Assembly: GCF_030816615.1 (NCBI RefSeq)
Contig: NZ_JAUSYD010000001.1
Coordinates: 5,726,501 to 5,790,500, forward strand
Direction: 5' to 3'
From: Streptomyces sp. B1I3
GTDB lineage: Bacteria; Actinomycetota; Actinomycetes; Streptomycetales; Streptomycetaceae
DNA: 64,000 nt
A program made the position numbers and the translations under genes. Shown here piece after piece: positions 9,432 through 18,540 of this stretch (position 1 is the first letter of the stretch; each line of letters begins with the position of its first letter). Under the pieces are notes generated by a model that had not been told where the DNA came from, did not search any database, and worked only from the letters and a program-made list of their open reading frames with translations.

Positions 9432-11048
9432 ATGTCCATACCGTCCGCCGCCCCTGCCGCCGCGCCCCGCGTCCCGGAGGCGGTCCACCGCCGCCGCTGG
9501 GCGATCCTCGCCGTCCTCATGTTCAGCCTGCTCATCGTCGTCCTGGACAACTCGATCCTGAACGTCGCGGTCAAGACGATCGCCAGTCCGGCGCCGACCG
9601 GCATCGGCGCCACTCAGAGCGAGCTCGAGTGGTCGATCAACTCCTACACACTCGTCTTCGCGGGCCTCCTGTTCACCGCCGGACTGCTGGGCGACCGCAT
9701 CGGCCGCAAGAAGGTCCTCCTGGCCGGCATCCTCGTCTTCGGCATCGGCTCGGCCCTCGCCGCGCTCTCGACATCGCCGGGCGAACTCATCACCTGGCGT
9801 GCGCTGATGGGCCTCGGTGCGGCGTTCGTGATGCCCGCCACCCTCGCCGTCCTGATGAACGTCTTCGAACGCGACGAACAGCCCAAGGCCATCGGCATCT
9901 GGGCCGGCAGCGTCGGTCTCGGCATCGCGATCGGCCCGATCACCGGCGGAGTGCTCCTGGAGCACTTCTGGTGGGGCTCGATCTTCCTGGTCAACGTCCC
10001 CGTGGTGGTCGTGGCGCTGATCGCCATGGTCCTCCTGGTCCCCGACTCCCGGGACCCGAACCCGGGCCGCGTCGACCCGCTGGGCGTCGTCCTGTCCGTC
10101 GTCGGCCTGGTCCTGCTCGTGTACGGCATCATCCGCGGCGGTGAACTGGCCTCCTTCACCGACCTCACCGTCCTCGCTCCGCTGATCGGCGGTCTGCTGG
10201 TGCTGGCGGGCTTCGTATGGCACGAGAAGCGCAGCAGCCACCCCTCCATCGACATCTCGTACTTCAGCAAGCCGGCCTTCTCCGCCGCCGTGGCCGCCAT
10301 CGCGCTGGTGTTCTTCGCGCTGATGGGCGTCACGTTCTTCTCGGCCTTCTACCTGCAGAGCGTGCGCGGCTACACCGCCCTGCAGTCCGGGCTGCTGATC
10401 CTGCCGCTCGCCGTGGCGCAGATGGTCTTCTCGCCGCGCGCCCGGCTGGTCGTGGACCGGTTCGGCGCCCGCGCGGTGTGCACCGTCGGCATGCTGCTGG
10501 TCGCGGGCGGCCTCGCGGCCTTCGCCCTCTTCGACGCCGATACGCCCGTCTGGGTGCTGTGCCTGGTCTTCTTCGTCCAGGGGACGGGCATGGCGCACAT
10601 CATGCCGCCGGTCACCGTCGCCGTGATGCAGGCGCTGCCCCGCGAACGGGCCGGCTCAGGCTCGGCCATCAACAACACCTTCCGCCAGGTCGGCGGTGCG
10701 CTCGGAATCGCCGTACTCGGCTCGGTGCTCTCGACGGTCTACCGGGGTGAGATCGAGGGCCACCTCGGCAGCGTCCCGGCCGGGGCGAGAGACGTCGCCG
10801 GCGAGTCGATCGAGGCGACGCTCGGCGTGGCGGCGAAGCTCGGCCCCGCCGGCAAGCCGCTGGTCGCCGCGGCGAACGACGCGTTCATCGGGGCGATGCA
10901 CGTCACGGCCCTGGGATCGGCCGCGGTCGCCCTGGTCGGCGCGGTGGTGGTGGGCGTGTTCCTGCCGGGCAGGACGGGCGCTGCGCAAGGCCCGCGGCAG
11001 CCGGAGCGCGTGCCCGCCCGGGCCGGTTCCGGCCCGTCGGGGGACTGA
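9432..11048 (+). CDS. MFS drug exporter, DHA2 (14-TM, EmrB/QacA) family
   Basis: This inner-membrane proton-drug antiporter has 538 residues, and its length and hydrophobic pattern fit fourteen transmembrane helices. Motif A appears as GDRIGRKK and antiporter motif C as IGPITGGVLLEHFWWGSIF. The motif D1-like start has LDNSILNVAV in helix 1. AGGGTG at 9421 precedes the ATG with good spacing. A 29-bp palindrome covers the leader, a strong hairpin follows the gene, and a TetR gene lies 126 bases downstream. This is the usual layout of a self-induced efflux pump. The substrate is unknown. Confidence 0.9.
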   Translation: MSIPSAAPAAAPRVPEAVHRRRWAILAVLMFSLLIVVLDNSILNVAVKTIASPAPTGIGATQSELEWSINSYTLVFAGLLFTAGLLGDRIGRKKVLLAGILVFGIGSALAALSTSPGELITWRALMGLGAAFVMPATLAVLMNVFERDEQPKAIGIWAGSVGLGIAIGPITGGVLLEHFWWGSIFLVNVPVVVVALIAMVLLVPDSRDPNPGRVDPLGVVLSVVGLVLLVYGIIRGGELASFTDLTVLAPLIGGLLVLAGFVWHEKRSSHPSIDISYFSKPAFSAAVAAIALVFFALMGVTFFSAFYLQSVRGYTALQSGLLILPLAVAQMVFSPRARLVVDRFGARAVCTVGMLLVAGGLAAFALFDADTPVWVLCLVFFVQGTGMAHIMPPVTVAVMQALPRERAGSGSAINNTFRQVGGALGIAVLGSVLSTVYRGEIEGHLGSVPAGARDVAGESIEATLGVAAKLGPAGKPLVAAANDAFIGAMHVTALGSAAVALVGAVVVGVFLPGRTGAAQGPRQPERVPARAGSGPSGD

Positions 11049-11052
11049 GGCC

Positions 11053-11091
11053 GGAGCGAGCGGCCGGGCGCTCCGCCCGGCCGCTCGCTCC
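11053..11091 (+). terminator. strong terminator after the MFS gene
   Basis: The arms at 11053-11070 and 11074-11091 are perfectly complementary over 18 bases with a three-base loop. The right-arm sequence is partly duplicated just downstream (ggccgctcgctcc). It begins four bases after the stop codon and should separate the MFS gene from the TetR gene. Confidence 0.8.
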
Positions 11092-11174
11092 CGGCCGCTC
11101 GCTCCGGACCCCCGCGGTCGGCGAGAATCAGGGGTGAACGCCCGGGGCGGACAGGTACGGCGAGAGGTGACCAC

Positions 11175-11846
11175 GTGCAGGCGGCACAGGACGACGCGCA
11201 CACCCCGGCCGGGGACGGCGGCCCCGAGCCCCGCCGCGGGCGTCCCCGCAGCGCCGCCGCCGAGCGGGCGATCCTCGACGCCGTCGTGGAACTCCTGGAG
11301 GCCGGCGAGCCCCTGGCCGGCCTGTCCATCGAGCGCATCGCCCGGACCGCGGGCGTCGGCAAGTCCACCATCTACCGCCGCTGGAGCGGCAAGGAGGAGC
11401 TCTTCGTCGACGTCCTGCGGGAGATCGAGCCCGCCGACCCCACCGTCTCCGGCACCGCGGGCCTCGCGGACCTGCGCGAACTGCTGGAGTCGATGCGTAC
11501 CCGCGGGCTCGCCCAGCGCTCGTCGGTCCTCCTGCACAACGTGTTCGCGCAGATGAAGAGCCACCCCAGGCTGTGGGCGGAGTACCACCGCACCGTGGTC
11601 GCGCCTCGCCGTGTCGCGATGCTGGCAGCCGTGCAGCGGGCGGTGGACGCGGGGGAGTTGCGCGGCGACCTCGACGTGGAGCTGATGGACGACCTCTTCC
11701 TCGGCCCGATGCTCGTGCGCACCGTCCACCGTCCCGACGCGCCCCTGCCCGAGGACCTCGCCCACCGAATCATCCAGATCCTGCTCGAGGGTCTCGCCCC
11801 GAAGCCCCAGGTCACAGCCGGGTGGCCGACGGCAACCCCCGTGTGA
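11175..11846 (+). CDS. TetR/AcrR-family repressor
   Basis: This one-component regulator has 223 residues. The N-terminal helix-turn-helix spans about residues 30-75 (ILDAVVELLEAG, then IERIARTAGVGKSTIYRRW) and is followed by a helical ligand-binding domain of the TetR_C-like type. A GTG start at 11175 is preceded by GAGAGGTGA. The gene follows the DHA2 exporter on the same strand, and its likely operator is the palindrome at 9385-9413. Regulation of the neighbouring pump is inferred from position only. Confidence 0.88.
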   Translation: MQAAQDDAHTPAGDGGPEPRRGRPRSAAAERAILDAVVELLEAGEPLAGLSIERIARTAGVGKSTIYRRWSGKEELFVDVLREIEPADPTVSGTAGLADLRELLESMRTRGLAQRSSVLLHNVFAQMKSHPRLWAEYHRTVVAPRRVAMLAAVQRAVDAGELRGDLDVELMDDLFLGPMLVRTVHRPDAPLPEDLAHRIIQILLEGLAPKPQVTAGWPTATPV

Positions 11847-12012
11847 GCGTTGTGTCACAAGCGTCCACGCCACCGGCCCGTCCGGAACCCGCGACGCCTC
11901 CTGCGACGTCCTGATCGCAGTACGGCCGTCGTCGACGGCAGGAAGAGCGTCGTCCATCGCCTAGGGTCGGGGGGCGCGGCGATGTGTACGGCAAGGCAGT
12001 GAGGACAGCGCA

Positions 12013-13068
12013 ATGGTGCAGGCGTACAGGGCGGACACCGAGAACGCCGGTACGGGCCCGCGGCGGCCCGGATCCCGCCTCAGGGTCCTGCGTCGCAGAC
12101 TCGCGACGGACGTCGGCCTGTGGCGGCGCGGCATCCTCCTCGCGCTCTGTTCGGTCCTGCTGACGCTCGTGATGGTCTTCCACGCGGAGATCCCGAACAC
12201 CATCGGCAACACGGGCAGCCTCGTCGAGACGTTCCTGCCCTGGTTCGGCCTCCTCGTGCCGGTGCTGCTGGCCCTCGGTCTGCTCCGGCGCTCGGCTACC
12301 GCGCTGATCGCCCTGCTCCTGCCGGTCGTCGTCTGGTTCAACCTCTTCGGCGGGCTGCTGTTCGCGGACAAGGCGGGCACCGGTGGCGACCTCACCGTAG
12401 CGACGCACAACGTCAACGCGGGCAACCCGGACCCCGCGGGAACGGCGCAGCAGGTCGCGGGCTCCGGCGCGGACGTCGTCGCCCTGCAGGAACTGCCCAC
12501 CGGCAAGGTCGCGGCGTACGAGGAGGCACTCGCCGGCCGATACCCGCACCACTCGGTGCAGGGCACCGTCGGCCTGTGGAGCACCTATCCGCTGACCGAC
12601 GCCCGCCCCGTCGACATCAAGCTGGGCTGGACACGCGCGATGCGCGTCACGGTCACCACGCCCGAGGGCCCCGTCGCGGTGTACGTGGCGCACCTGCCCT
12701 CCGTACGGGTCAAGCTGAACGCAGGTTTCACCGCCAACCAGCGGGACAAGAGCGCGGACGCGCTGGGCGAGGCGATCGCCGGCGAACGGCTCGGCCGGGT
12801 GATCCTGCTGGGCGACCTCAACGGCACGATGAACGACCGCTCGCTGAAAGCCGTCACCGCCCAGATGCGCTCCACCCAGGGCGCGGCGGGCGACGGCTTC
12901 GGCTTCAGCTGGCCGGCGTCGTTCCCGATGGCACGGATCGACCAGATCATGGTGAAGGGCGTTGAACCCGTCTCCTCCTGGACCCTCCCCGCCACGGACA
13001 GCGATCACCTCCCGATCGCCGCCAGCGTCGAACTCCCCGACGGCGACCAGGCTCTCCCCCTCCCCTGA
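12013..13068 (+). CDS. membrane-anchored endonuclease/exonuclease/phosphatase-family protein
   Basis: This 351-residue protein has three hydrophobic segments near the N-terminus (about residues 40-60, 72-92 and 95-118), so its catalytic domain is probably outside the membrane. The EEP fold begins at LTVATHNVNAGN and shows VVALQELPTG (metal-binding Glu), HLPSVRVK, ILLGDLNGTMND and the terminal SDHLPIAASV with the catalytic Asp-His pair. Members are phosphodiesterases acting on lipids, sugars or nucleic acids. The substrate cannot be told here. The ATG at 12013 follows GAGGAC at 12001. The gene appears monocistronic. Confidence 0.85.
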   Translation: MVQAYRADTENAGTGPRRPGSRLRVLRRRLATDVGLWRRGILLALCSVLLTLVMVFHAEIPNTIGNTGSLVETFLPWFGLLVPVLLALGLLRRSATALIALLLPVVVWFNLFGGLLFADKAGTGGDLTVATHNVNAGNPDPAGTAQQVAGSGADVVALQELPTGKVAAYEEALAGRYPHHSVQGTVGLWSTYPLTDARPVDIKLGWTRAMRVTVTTPEGPVAVYVAHLPSVRVKLNAGFTANQRDKSADALGEAIAGERLGRVILLGDLNGTMNDRSLKAVTAQMRSTQGAAGDGFGFSWPASFPMARIDQIMVKGVEPVSSWTLPATDSDHLPIAASVELPDGDQALPLP

Positions 13069-13588
13069 GGGGTTTGGTTTTCTCCGGAAGCACGCACCCT
13101 CCGCCAGGACGGGGTACGACGCGAAGCGCATGACCGGCGAGGCGGGGGCGCGGTCCTGCTCGTGCTGCTCCGGCCCGGCGCAGCCGTCGTCCTCGCCCGG
13201 TGGGTCCTGGCCCGCGGCGAGACATCGACGACCGGGTGACGCGTACGGCCGGGCCTCCTGAACGGCTCCGGCGCGGGCCCGCCCGTGATCTTCTGCACAG
13301 GGCGGCAGGGGCACCGGCTTCCCGCGCCGGCCCCGTCCGGTCACCGAGCCGGTCCTGACCAGCAACACCACCGCCACCGGGCAGCGGCGACGCCCCTGTT
13401 CCGCCGCGCCGCCGCAACGGGCCGTTCACCTCCGGGCATAAAACGTCTGCGACACTTTGTTCCGTACAGATACTTAATCCGGGACCCCACGTCCGGACCG
13501 GCAACGAAGCCGACGCTCCCGCCCCCGTCCTCCTGCCGCCCGCCCACCGCGGGCCGGGCGGCACCCACCCCGAAAGAGGTTCATCCCC
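13069..13588. other. 520-bp intergenic region before the second MFS gene
   Basis: No gene can be supported. Directly after the EEP gene, CCCCT and AGGGG can pair, followed by TTTGGTTTT, a weak terminator candidate at about 13058-13080. The frame of the EEP gene stays open for 56 codons beyond its TGA (to 13239) and encodes a hydrophobic VLLVLLRPGAAVVLARWVLA stretch, but it has no start signal. An AT-richer patch at about 13437-13485 (cataaaacg, ctttgttccgtacag, atacttaatc) is the probable promoter area for the MFS gene. Confidence 0.4.
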
Positions 13589-14797
13589 ATGCCCCTGGCC
13601 CTGCTCGCCCTCGCTGTGAGCGCCTTCGGCATCGGCACCACCGAGTTCGTGATGATGGGCCTGCTGCCCAACGTCGCGGACGATCTGGGAACGTCCGTAC
13701 CCACCGCCGGTTATCTCGTCTCGGCGTACGCGATCGGCGTCGTCCTCGGTGCCCCGCTGCTCACCGGCCTCGGTTCCAGGATCCCGCGCAAGCGGATGCT
13801 CCTGCTGCTGATGGCGGTCTTCACCGTCGGCAACCTCGCCTCGGCGTTCGCCCCCGACTTCGGCTGGCTGCTCGCGGGCCGTTTCCTGGCGGGGCTGCCG
13901 CACGGGGCCTTCTTCGGCGTCGGCGCGGTCGTCGCCGCCCGCCTCGTGCCGGACGGGCGCCAGGCGCGGGCCGTCGCGACGATGTTCCTGGGCCTGACCG
14001 TCGCCAACATCGTCGGTGTACCGGCGGCCACCCTGCTGGGGCAGCACCTCGGCTGGCGCGCCACCTTCATGGTGGTCGCGGTGATCGGGCTGGGCGCCAT
14101 GGCCGCGCTGGCCCGTCTCGTACCGCAGATCCCCGTCGAGGCGCACCAGAACGTACGCCGCGAGCTGAGCGCGCTCGGCAACCGGCAGGTGCTGCTCGGC
14201 CTGCTCACCGCCGTCCTCGGCTTCGCGGGCGTCTTCGCCGTCTACTCGTACCTCTCGTCCATGACGACCGAGGCGATGGGCTTCGGGGAGTCGTCGGTGA
14301 CCCTCGTCCTGGCGCTCTTCGGCATCGGGATGACACTCGGCGCCCTGGCGGCCGGACCGCTGACGGACCGCGCGCTGCGGCCCACGCTGTACGGGTCGCT
14401 CGCCGCCCTCGCCGTCGTACTGGCCGTCTTCCCCTTCACCGTCCACGTGCGGTGGGCGGCGCTGGTGATGGTCGTACTGCTGGGCGGGATCGGGTTCATG
14501 ACGACCACTCCGCTGCAGATGCTGGTGATGAACAAGGCCAAGGACGCACCCACGCTCGCCTCGGCCTCCAACCACTCCGCCTTCAACCTCGCCAACGCCG
14601 GTGGCGCCTGGCTCGGCGGCATGGCGATCGCGGCAGGCTGGGGCTGGACGTCACCGGCCCTGGTCGGTGCGGTCCTGGCGGTCGCCGGCCTCGCGGTGGC
14701 GGTCACGGCGGGCGTCCTGGACCGGGCGCCGGGAGCCTCCCGCATCGTGGCGGCCGGGACGGCCGTCCGTGACGAGCGGAAGGCCGGCGTGCACTGA
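13589..14797 (+). CDS. MFS exporter, DHA1 family (AraJ/chloramphenicol-efflux-like)
   Basis: This twelve-helix major facilitator has 402 residues. The start of helix 1 carries FGIGTTEFVMMGLLPNVADDL, the signature of the AraJ/Cml-type sugar and drug efflux branch. Motif A is degenerate (GSRIPRKRM), followed by LAGRFLAGLPHGAFFGVG and the motif-C-like VANIVGVPAATLLGQHLGWR. AAAGAGG precedes the ATG. The gene is unlinked to a local regulator and converges on nadE. The substrate is unknown. Relatives are annotated as arabinose or chloramphenicol efflux proteins, often without experimental support. Confidence 0.88.
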   Translation: MPLALLALAVSAFGIGTTEFVMMGLLPNVADDLGTSVPTAGYLVSAYAIGVVLGAPLLTGLGSRIPRKRMLLLLMAVFTVGNLASAFAPDFGWLLAGRFLAGLPHGAFFGVGAVVAARLVPDGRQARAVATMFLGLTVANIVGVPAATLLGQHLGWRATFMVVAVIGLGAMAALARLVPQIPVEAHQNVRRELSALGNRQVLLGLLTAVLGFAGVFAVYSYLSSMTTEAMGFGESSVTLVLALFGIGMTLGALAAGPLTDRALRPTLYGSLAALAVVLAVFPFTVHVRWAALVMVVLLGGIGFMTTTPLQMLVMNKAKDAPTLASASNHSAFNLANAGGAWLGGMAIAAGWGWTSPALVGAVLAVAGLAVAVTAGVLDRAPGASRIVAAGTAVRDERKAGVH

Positions 14798-14835
14798 CGT
14801 GCGGGACCCGCGCGCGGGGACCACGGCGGACATGA

Positions 14836-14883
14836 CACAGGGCCCGTACGGCGGTCGAGCACGACCGCCGCACGGGCCCTGTG
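14836..14883. terminator. bidirectional terminator between MFS and nadE
   Basis: A 22-bp stem with one mismatch (14836-14857 against 14862-14883) closes on the loop AGCA. A diverged copy of the same sequence follows at about 14888-14922. It lies between two convergent genes and could serve both. Confidence 0.75.
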
Positions 14884-14932
14884 GGCGTACGGGGTCGAGG
14901 ACGACCGCCGTACGGGCCCCGCGGCCGTGCAG

Positions 14933-14964
14933 GCCGGGCCCCGGCCGTACGGCAGGGGCCCGGC
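14933..14964 (-). terminator. second hairpin downstream of nadE
   Basis: GCCGGGCCCC (14933-14942) and GGGGCCCGGC (14955-14964) form a perfect 10-bp stem, 12 bases past the nadE stop on the minus strand. Confidence 0.55.
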
Positions 14965-14976
14965 GGCCCTACGGGG

Positions 14977-16731
14977 TCAGCCCGACTCACGCCACCTGTT
15001 CGTGATCGGCAGCCGCCGGTCCTTGCCGAAGCCCTTCGGGGAGATCTTGGTACCCGGCGGGTACTGCCGGCGCTTGTACTCCGCCGTGTCCACCATCCGC
15101 AGGGTCTTCGTCACCAGCGCCTCGTCGAAACCGGCCGCCACGATCGCTTCCCGGCCCTGGTCCCGGTCGACGTACATCTCCAGGATCCGGTCCAGCACGT
15201 CGTAGTCCGGCAGGGAGTCCGTGTCCACCTGGTCCGGACGCAGTTCGGCGCTCGGCGGCTTGGTGATGGAGGCCTGCGGGATCGGCGGGGTCTGCCCACG
15301 CTCCTCCGCGGCCCGGTTGCGCCACTTCGCGAGGCGGAAGACCGACGTCTTGTACACGTCCTTGATCGGCCCGTACGCGCCGACCGAGTCCCCGTACAGC
15401 GTGGAGTACCCCACCGCCAGTTCGGACTTGTTGCCCGGAGCGAGGACGATCTGGCCCTCCTGGTTGGAGATCGCCATCAGCATCGTGCCGCGCAGCCGTG
15501 ACTGCAGGTTCTCCTCCGCCAGCCCGCTCAGCCCCAGGGCCCCCATGTACGCGTCGAACATCGGCTCGATCGGCACGGTGCGGAAGTGGAGACCGGTCCG
15601 CCGGGCCAGTTCGGCCGCGTCGCCCTTGGAGTGGTCCGAGGAGTACTTCGACGGCATGGAGACGCCGTAGACGTTCTGCGCGCCCAGCGCGTCGCAGGCG
15701 ATGGCGGCGACGAGCGCCGAGTCGATGCCGCCGGAGAGCCCGATCAGGACGCTGCTGAAACCGTTCTTCGCGGCGTACGCCCGCAGGCCGACGACGAGCG
15801 CGGAGTACAGCTCCTCGTCGTCGTCGAGCCGCTCCGCGTACCCGCCGGCGAGCTCCGGCACGTACGCCGGAAGGGGCTCGCCGGTCAGGACCACGTGGTC
15901 GATGCGCAGCCCGTCGTTCACGACCCCGGACGGGGCGTCGGCCGCGGCGGCCGGCAGATCCAGGTCCAGAATCACGCTGCCTTCGGCGAACTGCGGGGCG
16001 CGGGCGACGACTTCGCCGTCCTTGTCGACGACGATCGAGTCACCGTCGAAGACGAGCTCGTCCTGGCCGCCGATCATCGCGAGATAGGCCGTCATGCAGC
16101 CGGCCTCCTGCGCCCGCTTGCGCACCAGTTCGAGGCGGGTGTCGTCCTTGTCCCGTTCGTACGGGGACGCGTTGATCGACAGCAGCAGCCCGGCCCCGGC
16201 GGCGCGCGCGGCGGGGACGCGGCCACCGTCCTGCCACAGGTCCTCGCAGATCGCGAGCGCCACGTCGACGCCGTGCACGCGCACGACGGGCATCGAGTCA
16301 CCGGGCACGAAGTACCGGAACTCGTCGAACACGCCGTAGTTGGGCAGGTGGTGCTTGGCGAAGTTCAGCGCGATCCGCCCGCGGTGGAGCACCGCGGCGG
16401 CGTTGCGCGGGGATCCGGCGGGCTGTCCGTAGCGCGCGGCGGCGTGCTCGGACCGGTCGAGGTAGCCGACGACGACCGGCAGTTCGCCGAAGCCCTCGTC
16501 GGCGAGGCGGGTGGCGAGGGCGCGCAGCGCCTGGCGCGAGGCCTCGACGAAGGACGACCTCAGGGCCAGGTCCTCGACGGGGTAGCCGGTCAGCACCATC
16601 TCGGGGAACGCCACCAGATGGGCGCCCTGCTCGGCGGCGTGCCGGGTCCAGTGGACGATCGACTCGCTGTTGCCGGCGAGATCACCGACGGTCGCGTCGA
16701 TCTGATTCAGTGCGAGACGTAGTTGAGGCAC
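14977..16731 (-). CDS. nadE: glutamine-dependent NAD(+) synthetase
   Basis: This enzyme performs the last step of NAD synthesis, amidating deamido-NAD with ammonia that its own amidase domain releases from glutamine. It has 584 residues. The N-terminal nitrilase-type glutaminase shows the triad Glu44 (FPEMVLTGYP), Lys126 (NFAKHHLPNYGVFDE) and Cys162 (ICEDLW). The C-terminal ATP-pyrophosphatase domain has the PP-loop LSGGIDSALVA, then APGNKSELAVGY and YGPIKDVYKT. The GTG at 16731 gives the expected start (PQLRLALNQ). An open frame continues far upstream over the multicopper oxidase gene but is only a shadow. Transcribed alone. Confidence 0.95.
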   Translation of the reverse strand: MPQLRLALNQIDATVGDLAGNSESIVHWTRHAAEQGAHLVAFPEMVLTGYPVEDLALRSSFVEASRQALRALATRLADEGFGELPVVVGYLDRSEHAAARYGQPAGSPRNAAAVLHRGRIALNFAKHHLPNYGVFDEFRYFVPGDSMPVVRVHGVDVALAICEDLWQDGGRVPAARAAGAGLLLSINASPYERDKDDTRLELVRKRAQEAGCMTAYLAMIGGQDELVFDGDSIVVDKDGEVVARAPQFAEGSVILDLDLPAAAADAPSGVVNDGLRIDHVVLTGEPLPAYVPELAGGYAERLDDDEELYSALVVGLRAYAAKNGFSSVLIGLSGGIDSALVAAIACDALGAQNVYGVSMPSKYSSDHSKGDAAELARRTGLHFRTVPIEPMFDAYMGALGLSGLAEENLQSRLRGTMLMAISNQEGQIVLAPGNKSELAVGYSTLYGDSVGAYGPIKDVYKTSVFRLAKWRNRAAEERGQTPPIPQASITKPPSAELRPDQVDTDSLPDYDVLDRILEMYVDRDQGREAIVAAGFDEALVTKTLRMVDTAEYKRRQYPPGTKISPKGFGKDRRLPITNRWRESG

Positions 16732-16769
16732 GCCGCCGAGTCTAATCGTCTTTCTGACGCGATGTCCTG

Positions 16770-16791
16770 GGGCCCGCCCGAAAGCGGGCCC
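16770..16791 (-). terminator. terminator of the multicopper oxidase gene
   Basis: GGGCCCGC (16770-16777) and GCGGGCCC (16784-16791) pair perfectly across the loop CCGAAA, 18 bases past the stop of the oxidase gene. It also separates that gene from nadE. Confidence 0.7.
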
Positions 16792-16808
16792 TTCCCGTCG
16801 GAAACCGG

Positions 16809-18392
16809 TCAGCGCTCGTACCCGAGGACCGTCATCATGCCCGCTTCCGCGTGGTAGACGTTGTGGCAGTGCAGCATCCACAGGCCCGGATTGTCCGCGT
16901 CGAAGTCCACTGTCAGCGAGCGCTTCGGCAGGATGATCGCAGTGTCCTTCCGGGCGCCCGCACCGGTTCCCGCCATGGCGAAGGTGTGCCCGTGCAGGTG
17001 CATCGGGTGCCACATGTTCGTCGGGTTGGTGAACACCAGCCGCACACGTTCCCCCGCCCTGACCGGATGACGCGCGGCGGGGTCGTACGCCTTCTTGTCG
17101 AAAGCCCAGTCGTAGTTCCGCATGGAACCGGTGAGCTTGAAGCGGATCGTCCGGTCCGGCGTGCGGGGGCTCAGCGCCACCGAATCGTCCGGTACCAGCT
17201 TCCCGGCCTCCGGCAGCTCGCCGTCCAGCTCCTTCGGCCGTACGGAGGCATCCGGCGCCGTACCCGCACCGGTCCGCAGCACCGCCATCGCCGAGGCCTT
17301 CTTGCCCTCGGCGAGCGCGGTCAGCGGGAACACCCCGTCCCCGGCGGTGACCAGCACGTCGTACCGCTCGCCCATGCCCAGCAGCAACGCGTCCACCGTG
17401 GAGGGCCGGACCGGGTAGCCGTCGGTGTGGGTGACGGTCATCCGGTGACCGCCCAGCGCGATGCGGAAGGCGGTGTCGCCGCCCGCGTTGATGACGCGGA
17501 TGCGGATCCGGTCGCCCGGCCGGGCGGAGAAGGTCTCGGGGGACGCAGGGGTGCGCCCGTTGATCAGGTAGTGGGGGTAGGTGACATCGCCCGCGTGGCC
17601 GCCCAGCAGCTCGCTGGTTCCGCCCTTCGCCAGCCGCGAGGGCCCGTCGCTGCCGCCACGGGTGGGCTTCCGCGCCTCCGTGGGCATGCCGGTACGGGCG
17701 CTCCCGGTACCCATGTCCATCGTCATGGGGCGGCGCCCGTTGGTGAGCTCCGCGAAGACCGCGTCCGGAGTCGAACCGTCCACCCCGTCGAGCCAGTCGT
17801 CCAGGACGACGACCCATTCGTGGTCGTACGCGAGCGGCTCCCGCGGATCCTCGACGATCAGCGGTGCGTACAGCCCGCGGTCCGGCTGGAGGCCCGAGTG
17901 CGAGTGGAACCAGTACGTCCCCGGCGACCGCACCGGGAACCGGTACGTGAAGTCCGCGCCGGGTTCGATGGCCCGCTGGGTCAGCCCGGGTACGCCGTCC
18001 ATGTCGTTGGGCACGGTCAGACCGTGCCAGTGCAGGGAGGTCGCCTGCGGCAGGTGGTTGGCCAGGGTGACCGCGAGGGTGTCGCCCGCGGTCACGCGGA
18101 GCTCCTCGCCGGGCAGCCGGTCGCCGTAGAGCCAGGTGGGGACGGTGAGCCCCTCGTCCAGTTCGATGCGGGAGGCGGTGGCGGTGAGCGAGACCCTGCG
18201 CGGGGGGCCCGCGCCCCGCCGGGACTCGGCCTCCATGACCTCCGGACCGTCGGGGGCGACGTACCGGTCGGCGGGCCGCGCGGTCGGCGGTGTGGGGAGA
18301 GGGGCGGCGTGGGCCCGGGAGGCGAGCGCCGCGGTTCCCGCCAGGGCGATACCGGCGCCGAGCATGGCGCGACGAGTGGGCATTTCAGACAT
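16809..18392 (-). CDS. secreted three-domain multicopper oxidase with Tat signal
   Basis: This laccase-like oxidase of the CueO/CotA/SpoA type has 527 residues. Residues 1-30 carry a Tat signal (TRRAMLGAGIALAGTAALA) ending at AHA. All copper motifs are present: HWHG (type 2/3), HSHSG, HPMHLHGH and the C-terminal HCHNVYHAEAGM with the type 1 Cys, His and Met ligands. A His- and Met-containing insertion (RRPMTMDMGTGSARTGM) resembles the Met-rich copper-sensing loop of CueO. Likely functions are cuprous ion oxidation and copper tolerance, or phenol oxidation. The ATG at 18392 (or 18383) directly precedes the Tat motif. Together with the DUF305 gene nearby it suggests copper handling in the envelope. 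Confidence 0.92.
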   Translation of the reverse strand: MSEMPTRRAMLGAGIALAGTAALASRAHAAPLPTPPTARPADRYVAPDGPEVMEAESRRGAGPPRRVSLTATASRIELDEGLTVPTWLYGDRLPGEELRVTAGDTLAVTLANHLPQATSLHWHGLTVPNDMDGVPGLTQRAIEPGADFTYRFPVRSPGTYWFHSHSGLQPDRGLYAPLIVEDPREPLAYDHEWVVVLDDWLDGVDGSTPDAVFAELTNGRRPMTMDMGTGSARTGMPTEARKPTRGGSDGPSRLAKGGTSELLGGHAGDVTYPHYLINGRTPASPETFSARPGDRIRIRVINAGGDTAFRIALGGHRMTVTHTDGYPVRPSTVDALLLGMGERYDVLVTAGDGVFPLTALAEGKKASAMAVLRTGAGTAPDASVRPKELDGELPEAGKLVPDDSVALSPRTPDRTIRFKLTGSMRNYDWAFDKKAYDPAARHPVRAGERVRLVFTNPTNMWHPMHLHGHTFAMAGTGAGARKDTAIILPKRSLTVDFDADNPGLWMLHCHNVYHAEAGMMTVLGYER

Positions 18393-18402
18393 ATTGCGCA
18401 CC

Positions 18403-18420
18403 GTACCGGTATCGGGTATA
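18403..18420 (-). promoter_or_regulatory. possible metal-regulator site and promoter of the multicopper oxidase gene
   Basis: Read on the minus strand, TATACCCGATACCGGTAC lies just upstream of the oxidase start. It combines a -10-like TATACC with TACC/GGTA half-sites in inverted order, loosely resembling CsoR operators (TACCCC...GGGGTA). The match is weak and offered only as a candidate. Confidence 0.25.
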
Positions 18421-18540
18421 AGCGGGCCGCTCCGACACCCGGCGGCCCGCGCCCCGGTACTCCGCCACCGCGCGCGTCCCGGCACCCGACGGCCCGGCAT
18501 CCCTCGCGGGTGCGAGCGGTACCGGGCTGCGGGGGTGGGC

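Noticed and set aside
16732..17817. Upstream extension of nadE over the multicopper oxidase gene
   Set aside because: The extension is an out-of-frame shadow of the oxidase. The nitrilase domain begins at the GTG at 16731.
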